Source of the DNA: Trichaptum fuscoviolaceum
Lineage: Eukaryota > Basidiomycota > Agaricomycetes > Hymenochaetales > Trichaptaceae
Length of the DNA stretch: 64,000 bases
Assembly: GCA_910574455.1 (NCBI GenBank)
Contig: CAJSYZ010000009.1
Location: 4,915,040 to 4,979,039 of the forward strand
Reading direction: 5' to 3'
Of the stretch, positions 34,641 through 46,475 are shown piece by piece. Position 1 is the first letter of the stretch. Every line of letters starts with the position of its first letter. The position numbers and the translations under genes are program-made. The notes below the pieces were generated by a model. The model saw only the letters and a program-made list of their open reading frames with translations, searched no databases and had not been told where the DNA came from.

Positions 34641-35555
34641 TAATATAACTTAGTGAGGTACTATAGTTCTTGTGCGTACAACTGGTCTGCACGACACAAA
34701 CACGATGTGCACGGAGCATGGCCTCATTAGCCTTTCTCTCTTGTATAGTTTCTGTCATGCAATTAGTATTTGTTCTAATCCCGAGAAATACCAATGTACT
34801 TAGGAGTCTTTCGATCATAGTAAATACTAAAGGATTCCTATATTGCACACGGATATAATCGGTCCCCTATATAAAAGAGGTACAGATCGTACAAACAGCA
34901 GCAGCACCCTACTACAGCCAACCATACCTGCTTACGTAGACTGAAAAACCAACGCGCTGGAGAACGTCAATGCGCTCGCCAACTGGCGCGTACCGACGCC
35001 CTTTGATGTTCTCCGTGTTCCCGGCCAATTTCAATACGATGTTTAGTGCGCTGAGAATCTCCATCCCTACGACTTGTCCGGCATACGAAGCTCACACACG
35101 GCATGTGCACTCGTCAGTTTGGGGTTGGAGTTCAGGGTGGGCGCTAAGTAGCGAGGCTGGACCGTTGTGCTAACGGGTGCGGGGCAAGTATGGGAGTGGG
35201 TCTGGGCCTTTATTACTGAAATTCCGAGAAACAATGGCTCTGAGTACTGTCAGCCAGATAGGATGGGGCATATCGTCATGTGCAAGTCGGATCTGACTTT
35301 CCTTTTCGTGCTCCCTACGCCAGTGGAATACTGACTGCGTTCGCCTTCACAGACAATTGGGGATACTCTTTTGCCACCATTTTAACTTTCAGAAGAAACG
35401 CCACATATCAGACTTGCTCTGTGTAATAGGTCGACACGGAAGTTCTTCGAACAGCATAGTCTGATAATAGAGCATGAGGAATCGATAAAGGTTAAGGCGA
35501 TGGAGGTCGAGGAGCTTGACACCAGCTCGTCTGAACAGAACGAACGACCAGTGGT
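34641..35555. other. Conserved spacer downstream of TMR3
   Basis: Counterpart of 8769-9690 with the TATA-like box (about 34867) and a shortened version of the conserved minus-strand segment. No gene supported. Confidence 0.5.
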
Positions 35556-35687
35556 AAAGGCTGAACCAAATGAAAGTGGATACCGAAGTCAATTGCATGA
35601 TGAGCTCCGACGTTGAAATTGCACTACTGTTTGTCCGTACAGGAGACGCGACGAAAATGGTAAGGAGCCATAATCACGATCACGCAA

Positions 35688-36022
35688 ATTATTGTCCTTT
35701 TCATAAAGGATGACAGTAAACGACAAAACAAAGTTAAGAGAGAATTGCTCGGGTGATTTCGGCGAGCAATCCCGATGATGTGTCATCCGGCTGAAAGGAA
35801 AATTGACGAATGGGAAGACAGCGGGCACTTCGGCGAGTAAACCCGGAGCAACATGCGTCACCGGCTGAAGAGTAAACCAACAAATGGGAACACAGCGATT
35901 TTATGCCGCGCACTGACAAATAAAATTAGGTACCAAATCGAGACTACGGCACACCGGCTATATTATCCCGAAACTTCTCAAAGATTTCGACTGACTGTCA
36001 TCCTTTATGAAAAGGACTATAA
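35688..36022. mobile_element. 335-bp inverted-repeat miniature element, copy A
   Basis: Terminal inverted repeats of about 29 bp with one mismatch; the shared core begins GTCCTTTTCATAAAGGATGA at each end reading inward. Essentially identical to copy B (44974-45308), including all short frames. No coding capacity. The target duplication is not resolved; TA next to both ends would fit a Tc1/mariner-type miniature element. Relative to R1-R3, about 25 bp of host sequence (gaccgtgagataagag...) is missing at the insertion. Confidence 0.85.
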
Positions 36023-37859
36023 GAAGAAGAGCGATAAGATGGTGTGAACGCGAGAGTCGCCAGACGGAAATGCTTGGGAAGTGCTTCCGGACGAAGCAGA
36101 GTTGTGTACAAGTAGAGGAGGGCTGGTGATATAGTCTCTCGAAGTTAGTCAACGGAGATAAGACGCTTGTAAGCAGCAAACGCACATCGATGGAATAATC
36201 CTTCCCAGACGGATTGACTTCAAATACCTTCGTGATTCACCGATCTCATGCCGGCGATGACTGCAGCAATGACGCACGCTTTCCGCTTGTTCCCTGCCAG
36301 TGGCGATCATCGCCGATCCTCCGAATCCGCGGTCGATACTGTCCGATCGACAGATCGGAATCGAGCAAGAAAGTCGCTTTCACTTTAGCAACAACAGAAG
36401 AATAGAGAAGCTTTGAGCACCTTGGTGTCCGTAGCAGTCAGCCCCTCGGTGAGAAATTTGATCATGGCGGCATGCATGAAGACATTGTGCAAAGACACTG
36501 GCAGTCGCGGTATAGCGGTGGTTCACGTTCCCACGGTTTCAGGCACAATAGTACTCACCGACTCCTTGTTCCAGTCTTTGGTCGAGAAACCAGTTCTCGC
36601 GATTGCTCCAAAAACCGCATATCACCATTCAGAATTTATTCACTGACTTCCTACCCAATCTTACGACTCTGGTGCCCTGCGGTAGGGACAACGCAAATCA
36701 CTTTCGTATTGATTACTACGGGAGATGACGGCGTGTGCACCAAAAGGAACATACGTACTACAGTATAGGACAGTGAACAAATGTACCACTACGAGAATGT
36801 TCGTCGTCTTCGATCAGCAGCAACAGAGAGCCCAGCATAAACTCCGCCCAAGTATCGAACCCAGCCATCTTAGTATCCCTGCCCGCACCAGGGCCCTCCT
36901 TTCCTGACCAGACCAGACCGATCTAATTCAATGGACCCGCCAACTTCCTTCACCAGCCCGCTCCGCCACTCATGAAACCTCGCAAACGCTACCTCGTGTT
37001 CCGGCTTCTCTCAAACATCCAGCAAGGGAATAGTGCATAGAATGCAACTTGAAGGTCGAAGAGGGTTGCAGAGTAAAGGGGTCCGTGGGCGATGAGGGCT
37101 GGGTTCACCGACGGGATTCAATGCGCCGAGGTGCACATATAACGAGTGGCAATCCAGCCCCTGGACACCAGCGAGGGGCTGCTCAGAGGACAACGGCACG
37201 CATGCGCGAGGAGGTGAGAGATGTGTTGGGCGTGCGAGGTCGGGCCGTTCTTGAGAATATTGTGGATGTGACTTGGGCAGAACGGCCAACAGGTCTCGGT
37301 TATGACTGCACGGCAGGACCGGATGAGGACCGATGCCTTACAAAAAGGGAACTTGGGTCACGAGAAAGAGGAGAAGGAGAAAGACGGAACGCCAAGTGAT
37401 GTTGGATCTAGAAGAGAATGGCCGGGGCAGTGGATCTTCATAGTCCTTCCGAGTCGATGCAGATTGGGCGCAAGAAGCGATCTACGTACGAGCGTCACGC
37501 CCAGCCTTTCCTGCATCCGACGCAGCTCGACTTCTCCGTCCCTCGCTGCAGCCTCTTTCCCCGCTATCGGTGTGCACGTGTTTCAAGGAGAAGTATGAAA
37601 CATGCAATTCAGATGGAATAGGTGGACGAGAAGGACAGAGGAGGGGGAAGACAAACGGAAGGCCTGCGTCCGCCTAAAGTGTGTTTGCATGATGGGTGAG
37701 GGACTGACGTATCGAGGCGAAGGATAAGCACGCTCGGTCAAGTTGGGCATTGCGCACCGTTAAGAAGATGTTCGCATTCAACGTGACACCACCGTAGCAG
37801 AAGTGTCGAGAGGTGTGATCAGTGATCGTGAAGTTCCAAAGACTCTGCATCCGTGTTAT

Positions 37860-39431
37860 CGTCACATCCGAGACCCAGGAGTCTAAATACGATGAGGTCT
37901 CGGCAAGGTCATAACGAAGCGACGACAAACCTGAACAGGGAGAACGATGTCAGTATCGGTCGTGCAGGCATGAATATATTGTCACAGTTAAGACAGAATC
38001 TATATGAAGTCTCATAAGACGTCGAAATAAAGGGTCTCTTTCTCTAGCTCGCACTGGAAAGCAACACTCACTTTTTGTCATGGATCGCATACATGCCAAG
38101 CCATGGCACCAACGCGTGCGCGACGAGGCCTTTGACAGCTTGATGAAGTAGCACATCGATTGCCAGTGCTGCGGATTGCTCTGTCTGAAGAAGGTCCTCT
38201 GGATGCTCTTCGTCGCACTCAATCACGTGCCGTCGTAGTAACGAAGGGAGATGGGTTCAAGCGAAGGCGGCTCGACATGCGGCAGGAAGTGCTGTCCCAT
38301 CGCAGCGAATACGTTGTCGAAGGTGTCTGCAGCACTTTCGTTCTCCACAGAAATGGCTGATTTGACTTCGAAGAGCTTATCGTCTCTAATCGACTCGGTG
38401 TTGTCGCGTTGGCGTTCTCGTCTTCGATATTGTTAGCCGAAGTTTCGAGTCGCCAGCGTGAAAAGATCGGAGAGCTTCTGATTAGCTAGTAGAGTTAGCC
38501 ATGGGTAAATCAGGATTTGAAATTTACTCACCAGCGCCCAACTATTTGCTTTTTGTGTCCTGACTACGTCGGCACTAACGGGCTCATGTGGAGGCGACAC
38601 GGCTCCAAACGCCCTTGTCAGGACGCCGAGGAGGAGACTGCACTCCCTCAGGTGCGCTGCCCGTATTGACGCCATTAAAAGCCTACGAATCGCGTCTGCG
38701 AATTATGGATGAAATGCATCCTTTCCTACTAGTACAGGTACAGCCTCCGCGACCGCACCAGCCGCATACATAACGGTATCTCTCTCCCCCCCTTCTCCAG
38801 ACAAAACGCGGAACTGCTTCAGCTTGTCCATCGTCGATACTGCGGAAGGAGGTTGCCTTGCGACGCGTGCGCGCCAAGCCCAATCGCGCTAGAAGCGGCT
38901 GCCTTGACCTTGAGCGTTATGGTGTTGAACACGCCCAATAGCTGCTCTTCGAGACGCGCGAGGGAGCCTTCGACGACCTCCTCCAGTGTTACGCATCGTA
39001 CATGCCAGGTGCTGCGTTGCGAGATCAGCAACGAGCACCATGGAAGTTGGGTTGAGCGCGGCGTACTTGTGGATGCACCTCTTCAATGTCCACTAGCGAA
39101 GGTGGGCGACAGCAGTGCACGCGCCGGCATCGTGGTCTTAAAGTCAATGCTCGAAAACTAACAAGACCTGTGGCATGCCAGTGACCGGCGTCGAGTATCC
39201 CGAGTGAAGCACGACGATTATACGGAGCACCATCTTCGCGCCACGACGCGCACTCGACATCAACAAGCCGTACTTGATGAGGCTGCTGAACGTAAGGAAG
39301 ATTTGTGCCGGCAGGAGTGACATTGAGAGCCTGTCGATGATGCGCAGCGCGAAACGCAAAAATCTGTCTTCATGCGTATGGCTCCGACCAGTTGAGGAAT
39401 GGAGTGTTGAGCAGAGCACAACCTCCTGCAT
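37860..39431 (-). pseudogene. Importin-4 (Kap123-type) pseudogene, R4
   Basis: Uninterrupted by transposons but frame-broken. From high to low: FALRIIDRLSMSLLPAQIFL (about 39330-39400), SSARRGAKMVLRIIVVLHSG (about 39230), YAALNPTSMVLVADLATQHL (about 39040), LGVFNTITLKVKAAASSAIG (about 38920), ASIRAAHLRECSLLLGVLTR (38610-38675). It provides the empty sites for the Tc1-like element (37989-37990) and hAT-like element (38166-38173). Closest to the R3 relic. Confidence 0.75.
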
Positions 39432-40432
39432 TCTTAGTCAGTACGAAACACCTCGAGATGACCGGAGCGACGTACCATATTCAGCCACGTCTCGCAACAT
39501 CGAAGACATGCCTCGCTCTCTGCTCACTGCCCACCGCACAGCATACCGCCATCTACGCCTGGAATTCCCGGATGTCGCTCTCATGATCTTGCAAGAGGCT
39601 GTCTAAGCGTGTAATGTGCTCCTGGATTGCTTCAGCGGCGCTTTCATGGCTAAGCAGAAGCGTTGAAACGTACAGCTAGACTATATGGAGCGTCTGCGGT
39701 GTCGAGTGTCACATCCGTGACCGTGACTTCAACTTGGCCGCCGATTGCCGGCCCGGGTCTGCACTCTTCCTCCGACGTAGGCCCAGATGAAACTTTGATT
39801 GACGCTCTCCGCTGCACGTTGATCATCACCCCGGGCTGCTTCTCATAAAATGTCAAGCGGACAAGTCACAGGTCAGTCACAAGGATGAAAAAGAACGTAG
39901 GGAGATTCAAACCCTGAAGTAAGAGCTGATTCATGATTTAAGTTGCGAGTCGTTCAACGCCGTGCGCTGCTGAGCCAAACTGGTGTCACCCTTTATCGCC
40001 GATGGATCGCGATCTTCCGCCTCCCTTCATCAGCGCACAATACGAGAGATGAGTGACGCCCTTCGCCTTCTGATTCTGTTGCTTTTCAAGCCAACGCTTG
40101 TGACGCTCGTACGTCGGAGTGTCAGCGACACGTGGCATTATCTGGCGATGGCGAAACCTCAAAGTACTATGCGAACTCAATTACAGGAAGACTTCAAGTT
40201 TAAGCTTCGCGGACGATGTATTAACAAGTGTGTGGATGTTGCTCGACTTTTCAAGATATCAACTATCATACCGAAGATTCGGATCAGCGCCGGAATTGAT
40301 GCTTCTATTACTGCTGTCATACTCAACCCTGCCTTGTGTTGTACGCATGTTCCATATTAGAGTCTATTCTCTTCAGCAACGACTATTCTCCTTTCTCTCA
40401 CTTCCCTCATTCGTCTGCTCGTAGTCGACGAT

Positions 40433-43400
40433 ATGCCAGGTTCGTCCTTTCTTACTGCGTGTTATCATTCCTGCTGACAAACTTTCACAGATCCAGAAAT
40501 AGGTTTGCAATTACCAGTAGCTCGCGTCCAATGAGATATTGATAACGTCCAGGTGTCAATTCGACACAAGAGACGAACGCTATCCTCCTCCGACTTGTTG
40601 GTGCCACCGAGGAAATCCGCGACCTTCTTCGCCAGAAGGCAGGTCAAAGAGATGGTAAGATGCAATTCCACAGAGCTTCAACGCACGCTAATTTGTAACT
40701 CAGAGACAGCTCAGCAAATCGACCATGCTTTACAGCAAGATGAAGATTCACCAGAAGTAGCAGTCACTAATCAGGAACCTCCCAACGATCATGCGGCAAT
40801 CGTTGAGATCAACAATCAAAGTAAGTAATTGTTGGATGATGACAGCTGTATTGGCTCAGGGGTATAAACAGGCAATTGGCCAAGCGTTGAAAAGATAGCG
40901 GCATACAGAAGCAGATGCGCGAAACACAAAAGGTACTATATCCGATCTATTTCATCAAACGATCTAATACCATGAACTTCTTTCTATTCAAGCGAGTGTA
41001 AGAAGATGCAGGTAGAGGTACGTATCAGGCCTTTCTCTAACATATATCCCTGAGTAACACAGGATAGTTGAGATGCTTCATTTTGCACTTGGGCATTGTT
41101 GGGGGCGACATCAGGGAAATTGAAATGGCAGAATCACTACGGAACGGATTGCTTAATACCGTAAAATGTCTGGAGAAGGCATTCGATGCGACTACCGATG
41201 GTACGTGATCCTATTTTGTAGGCGAAGCTATTGCATGATTGCCGACGGTTTGTTAGAGAGACTGGCTGCGATGATGGAAGCTCGCTGGTCCTTCACTAGG
41301 CTTCATGCCTTCGTTTATGATTTCGATGAAAGCCCGCACCAGAACGATGCAGTTTATCCAGATAAACTCAATCAATGGAAGAGCATCACTTATGTGAGTT
41401 CAGAGTACATCTTGCTAATGCGAAGATTTATCCTTCTTCGCAAAGAATGGATATTTCAAAATCCGCAGTAAGGATCAAATTCTATCAACCCGCAGCTTGT
41501 ACACTAATGATGCGTGGTACAGACCTCGTAAATGGTGGTAAATTTGTCGAATGCTTGGAATTCATCCACGATGTCTTCTTCTCCGAGTTGGAAACGGCGA
41601 TGAGCGGCGTCATCGAAGCACTGACAACATTCGAAGAGAAATGTAAGTAGTTAAGTGCTGTGAATCTCTGGTCTTGTTTACGTTCTCAAATGGTGGCCGT
41701 CTTGGTTTCTTGTAGCTGCGAGTGAATGGCTAGCGAGGCAGAAGATAAATGACTACAAAGACTGGTGTGCGGAATACATAAAGATTGTCTTCCCATCCAC
41801 GAATGCGATGGGAGAGCAGGGTGGTTGGTTAGAGTCTCATGAGTACGTGCACTTCGGAAAACGACTTGCAGAGCACAGAAGGTATGGCATCCCGTATACG
41901 TATCACTATCCGATCTGACATGCTTGTCTTTAGATTGTGTGAGGACATGCGGGTAGAGGTAAGTAAGTAGCTTCTGCAGCTCAGATGTTGCTTTAACGAC
42001 ATTTCAGTTAGACCACCTTGCAACTCACTATATTATTATCGGAGGTGACAACGTGGTCATTGAAGCAACAAATATGCTCAAGGAGGAGCTACTCTCTCAT
42101 TCTCAGTATCTTGAGAATGCCCTTCTTAGTCGACCACGAGGTTGGTAATATGCTATGTAATGGGCGAGCAAGCTCTAATATGCAGCTTTAATAGATTTCC
42201 GAACGGAAATGAGTAACGTGATGCAAAGCCTTCTATTTGCTGTCATTCGCTTTCAAAGCAGTCTCTACCATCAAAAACACGCATTTTACTTCCGAAACGT
42301 CAAGCAATGGGTAACTTGTACATGGGTGAGTACCGCGTCTATGGTGGACATGTAACATTGATTCATCGACGCATAGATCGGAGCACACAGAATTTTGAGT
42401 ATGCAAGAAGGATATTGTCGATGGTCTCCGTATTTCTGACGGTATCGTGGGTCTAGGTTTGTTGCAACGCGGGGAAGAGTTTCAATGCTTGTCTTACGTC
42501 TGCAACACTTTCCTTTCGGAATTTGACCGCGCGATGATCGGTATGACACATGGGGAACTAATGAAATCGGAAGAGAAGTCCTTCAGCGCAGTACCGGAAG
42601 AACTGAAGACGTTCGGAAAGGAGTGTAAGTAGCCTGGCATACATCATATTAAATACTATCTCTGACTGCAAACTAGCCCTACCGAAATTCCTTGTTGACC
42701 AGATGGAGAGGGACACAACACGATATATCAACTTGACGACAATTGCTACCTTCTTCTCTAGTGTGACAGCAACCACGCTGCAGTTCACGTACGCACCGAC
42801 GGACTCGGAACCGTCGAACTCCTTGAGAGGGGTGGTCAATCTTTTCTGGTTCTTGTCGCTAGTCTTCAGTGTATCGTCGGGTGTGAGTAGCCTGCTGGGT
42901 CTGACGTGGAGGAAGTCTTCGATGTGCGTGACCTTTTTCATCTATAATCTAGGCAATACTGATGAGTGTTGAAGATACGACTCTCGTGTTCCTCCCAAAC
43001 TGATTCACATGTGGTTTGACAAGGCACCCATGCTGTTCCTGATTATTGCGGCCGTCGCGTTTGTTCTTGGATTGAACCTGTTCGCCTACTTGTCTCTTCA
43101 GGTTCGTCATAACATTGAAGAATCAGAATATAGTCTAATGAATAGCCAGCCACGATATGTCTCTTTTTCAACGACCATTCTCACCGGGATACATGGCGCG
43201 TGCTTACTAACCGTTACGGCTTGGTTTATATACCAACTCAAGCACGAGTCCATTTGGGCTGGTTGGGTCAGGACGGTCATGAAGCCAATTACAACAATCA
43301 TAGGATGGATCAGCACAGGCGTGAAATGGATTTGGCAGATGGTAAAGCGGCCCTACGAGAAGTACAAGGAGAACTTACATCTGCAGCGCAACATCTACTG

Positions 43401-44417
43401 GTATTTCCTGCTTCTCTTGCTATGCCAAATTCGTGCTGACGATAGATTTGAAGGGCATTCGGGATTGACAACCGCGTAGCACGGCTAAACTACGACATAG
43501 AATGGGAGCTGAACTGGCCAGGGCCGTATCTCCTTTCAAAGTTCATCCGCTGCTTTGCATATCCAATCAAGAGATGCTGGCTGGTGACAAAGAAGGCTCT
43601 TTCTCAGCTAGGGTGTTGGGCGCGAAGTCATATATGTGTGCCCTCATACACTTTGAACGCGGAAGGAGACGCCGAGTCTGGAGCAAGGAGCAGACGGGAT
43701 ACTGCTACAGTGGTCGAGGAAGACCCCTCGCATGGCCCTGCTGAAAAAGCCAAGAACGAGTTTCGTAAATCTCTGAAAAGGGTGTTTAGCAATGACGATA
43801 GAGTAGACAGAATCATACGCCTAATTGGGACATGGGAAGACGAAATGTAAGTCCCTCTGCTTATCTGCATGGTGCATCTACTAAGATGCATTAGCGTCGC
43901 TAATAATCCATCATTTATAAGATACTTCAGAGCAGGAGTTCTCTGGGGATACCCAGATCTCCTCGAGAAATTGTACGGGGAAGTACGTTCTGCTCTGACC
44001 GAAGAACGCGACAAAGGAGTAGAGAGGGAGAAAGAGAAGCAGCAAGAGACGACGGTGGATGATCTCAACAATGTACTTGAAGTCATGGAAGAAAACGAGG
44101 ACGACACGGCATCGGCTCCACACCCGGACCAATTCAGCCCGCCTGTCCCTCTTGATGATGGATCAGTACCATTGGATGTGACACAAACAGATTCCCGGCC
44201 TCGACCAATCGATCGCCCTCCTACTTTGAACGAACGTCTATCTACAGCAGAAACCGCAGCCAGGGAAGCACTCGAACCTACGTCTGGTGATCCCATCCAG
44301 CAGCCGGATACAGGAGAAGCGGATACATCACCTTGTGAGGTCGAAGAAGTCCCGGGACGCTCCACACCAGTCGATAATGATGAGGAAATTCCCGTGGCGA
44401 GAAGCAAGGAAGAGTAG
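40433..44417 (+). CDS. TMR4: multi-exon four-pass membrane protein, unknown function
   Basis: Model of 21 exons: 40433-40439, 40491-40502, 40553-40654, 40704-40820, 40872-40932, 40993-41017, 41068-41200, 41257-41393, 41446-41467, 41523-41642, 41716-41881, 41934-41958, 42008-42140, 42195-42325, 42377-42398, 42457-42624, 42677-42923, 42975-43101, 43150-43400, 43454-43846, 43895-44417. Total 2,922 nt, 973 aa, every phase consistent, no internal stop. Domain order as in TMR1: leader 1-79, helical repeats 80-245 and 246-460, four membrane segments in about 470-640, one GVKWIWQM Trp unit, basic AYPIKRCWLVTKK stretch, acidic tail ending ARSKEE. The tail from exon 20 on is most like the fifth copy (62692-63989), not TMR1-3. 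Intron 18 (43102-43149, 48 nt) is a multiple of three and stop-free, so retention would add 16 residues. Function unknown. Confidence 0.82.
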
Positions 44418-44973
44418 TGTAAGTGATGTCGAAGCTTGAAAAATGGGTATGAACAGTCATTAACTTCCAAAGTGAAACTGGTATAGGCACATATGTAACC
44501 GGTTTTCATGGCGCATTGAAGCAGTCCCTAGTTTTACATTCACTCCATTTACCTGTTTTTGCTGTTTTATTTAGATTTCCTGTATAGTGACTCTTGCAAC
44601 GTAGTCATTGCTCTTTTATTGCTTTATAAAGACCCAAATATAGCGCATCTCCGATGGTCAATTGGATCAATACTGAATTTCAATTGACGTCTTTTTTTAT
44701 CTCATGAAATTGGTACAGCGTCGAGATTGTCGCAGCCTGACATTTTATGGTAGGACGGCCTTTATGCATAGCTATTGCAATACTCATGAACATTTGTTTG
44801 CTGCCTAAAGAACGCAAGTAATCTCAATAGGAGGTGGCTTGGTCATTGTTAACAAATAAGTAAACGAAACACGAGAATCATACGAGACTCGGGCTCGAAC
44901 TCTGAATATTTAAATGTCTAGATTGACCTAAACTTGGAGCTACTACATACATCTACATGATATGTGAATTACT

Positions 44974-45308
44974 ATTATTGTCCTTTTCATAAAGGATGAC
45001 AGTAAACGACAAAACAAAGTTAAGAGAGAATTGCTCGGGTGATTTCGGCGAGCAATCCCGATGATGTGTCATCCGGCTGAAAGGAAAATTGACGAATGGG
45101 AAGACAGCGGGCACTTCGGCGAGTAAACCCGGAGCAACATGCGTCACCGGCTGAAGAGTAAACCAACAAATGGGAACACAGCGATTTTATGCCGCGCACT
45201 GACAAATAAAATTAGGTACCAAATCGAGACTACGGCACACCGGCTATATTATCCCGAAACTTCTCAAAGATTTCGACTGACTGTCATCCTTTATGAAAAG
45301 GACTATAA
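44974..45308. mobile_element. 335-bp inverted-repeat miniature element, copy B
   Basis: Same length and terminal repeats as copy A at 35688-36022, in the same orientation. Flanks differ (attact before, tataacag after), so it is an independent insertion, not part of the tandem duplication. Confidence 0.85.
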
Positions 45309-45879
45309 TATAACAGCTACGCTCAGTGTTTAAGTTTGCATCCGATTATTGATATCCTCCTCTGTGATTTAGGCGCCAGAGCGAGGGCCTGGAGTGGCTG
45401 ATAATATGTTGATAATATATGTATGCAAGGTCCTCCTCATTGCAATTGCGTTGAGCGTAGGACTTGCTCAGCAGTCTGGGAAGATCCTTGACCATGAAAT
45501 TAGGCATAAGGAAATAAGGAGACTAGTTCGTCGATTATTATCGATTGAAGTATATAACGGATAACGGATCGCGCACAGCTGTTGTTCGGCGAATGTTTCG
45601 CTCCGACGCCGAGAATAGAGCGCTTATTTCTGTATTGCAGAACTAATGTAAGGAATTGGATCAAAGCCATCGATTAAGAATCAAGAACGAGGTATACACG
45701 TTATGGGGTGGGAAGAGAAGGCCCTATTCAATACCACCATGCCGAAGCGGCCGGAGAGAGAGGCAGTCCTATGACGACAGCTGCCGGTGGCCTGGAAGCT
45801 TGAAGTCTGCTGTGCGTTGGCCAGTTCTCGGTGTGTGAAGATTCGTCTGAAAAGGTGCCGTCTGCGAGAGACATGTTGA

Positions 45880-46176
45880 AAGAGAGATGAAGATTGCGGT
45901 TTTTACGGGAGGTGTTCGCATTATAATCCGCCAGAATACCATCGTAGAGCTTTGAATCTGTGCACTAGGCAACGAAAGCAAGGTAAAGAAGAAGCCACCC
46001 GAGGATCGCCGCTTCTTTTGATGATAAAGACAACCGTCAAAGAGATAGCCGACCGTTTTTTGATGGCAAAAGCAAACCCTGCCAGCTTCTTCGAGGATTT
46101 CAGATCAATGCGATTAGAAATCCTTGCGCCCACCGCAATCAAGGACGAAAGAGAACGGAAACTGCAAAAAGCATAG
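45880..46176 (+). other. Unassigned open segment, possible gene relic
   Basis: An open frame without ATG near its start reads RDEDCGFYGRCSHYNPPEYH followed by RRALNLCTRQRKQGKEEA and SFFEDFRSMRLEILAPTAIK to a stop at 46174-46176. Composition looks protein-like (ordered, amphipathic, Cys/His cluster CxxxxxCxH). No family recognised. It could be the last exon of a small gene or a relic; it ends about 300 nt before the SET3-like start. Confidence 0.25.
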
Positions 46177-46475
46177 CTAAGGGCTGATGACGCGTAGATC
46201 AAAGGAACAAAAGGGATTCCAGTGGCCGCAGTCTGAGTGGCAGTGGCGCGTGTGAAGTTTTTCGGTCTCCGCCTGAAGTGCCCCGTGGGTGGGCGGCGTT
46301 GTGCGAGCGTGGTGGGTGGGCAAGTTTGAAGCGAAAGGCCGGATAGACGCTTTCGCTTGGATTTGACATCTGACTTCGACATCGACAACGAGCACAACGA
46401 CGGCGAACGACCTCGAGAACGAAACCACGACGACGACGACGACGCCGGGAGAGAGGCGGGGTGACATGCGACTAG

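Larger units (their letters stand above)
19395..35555 (+). repeat. Tandem repeat unit R3, enlarged by insertions
   Basis: Third unit, 16.2 kb. Removing four insertions (Tc1-like about 1.34 kb, hAT-like 0.56 kb, 2.25-kb segment, 2.6-kb segment) returns it to about 9.4 kb. Its 5' half (for example 24010-24600) is closest to R4, whereas its 3' end from TMR exon 20 onward matches R1/R2, so the unit looks recombinant. Confidence 0.8.
35555..44460 (+). repeat. Tandem repeat unit R4
   Basis: Fourth and last direct unit. It starts with the same block as R1 and carries a 335-bp inverted-repeat element (35688-36022), the importin-4 relic and TMR4. The sequence after TMR4 is unrelated to the spacers following TMR1-3, marking the end of the array or a recombination breakpoint. 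Confidence 0.8.
44418..46475. other. Intergenic region between TMR array and SET3-like gene
   Basis: Contains copy B of the 335-bp element (44974-45308) and, next to the SET3-like gene, a low-complexity stretch of acgacgacg triplets (46377-46445) that is probably 5' UTR. One plus-strand open segment (45880-46176) is listed separately. The rest shows nothing I can assign. Confidence 0.5.

Noticed and set aside
42408..42456. A 16-nt exon 15 with a 33-nt intron in TMR4
   Set aside because: The intron would be too short. Using the GTATGC donor at 42399 gives the same 22-nt exon as the other copies and a 58-nt intron, with correct phase.
43628..44509. 293-codon minus-strand ORF
   Set aside because: Antisense to TMR4 exons 20-21. 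Its low-complexity Ser/Val composition comes from the complement of the acidic tail codons, and no family is visible.
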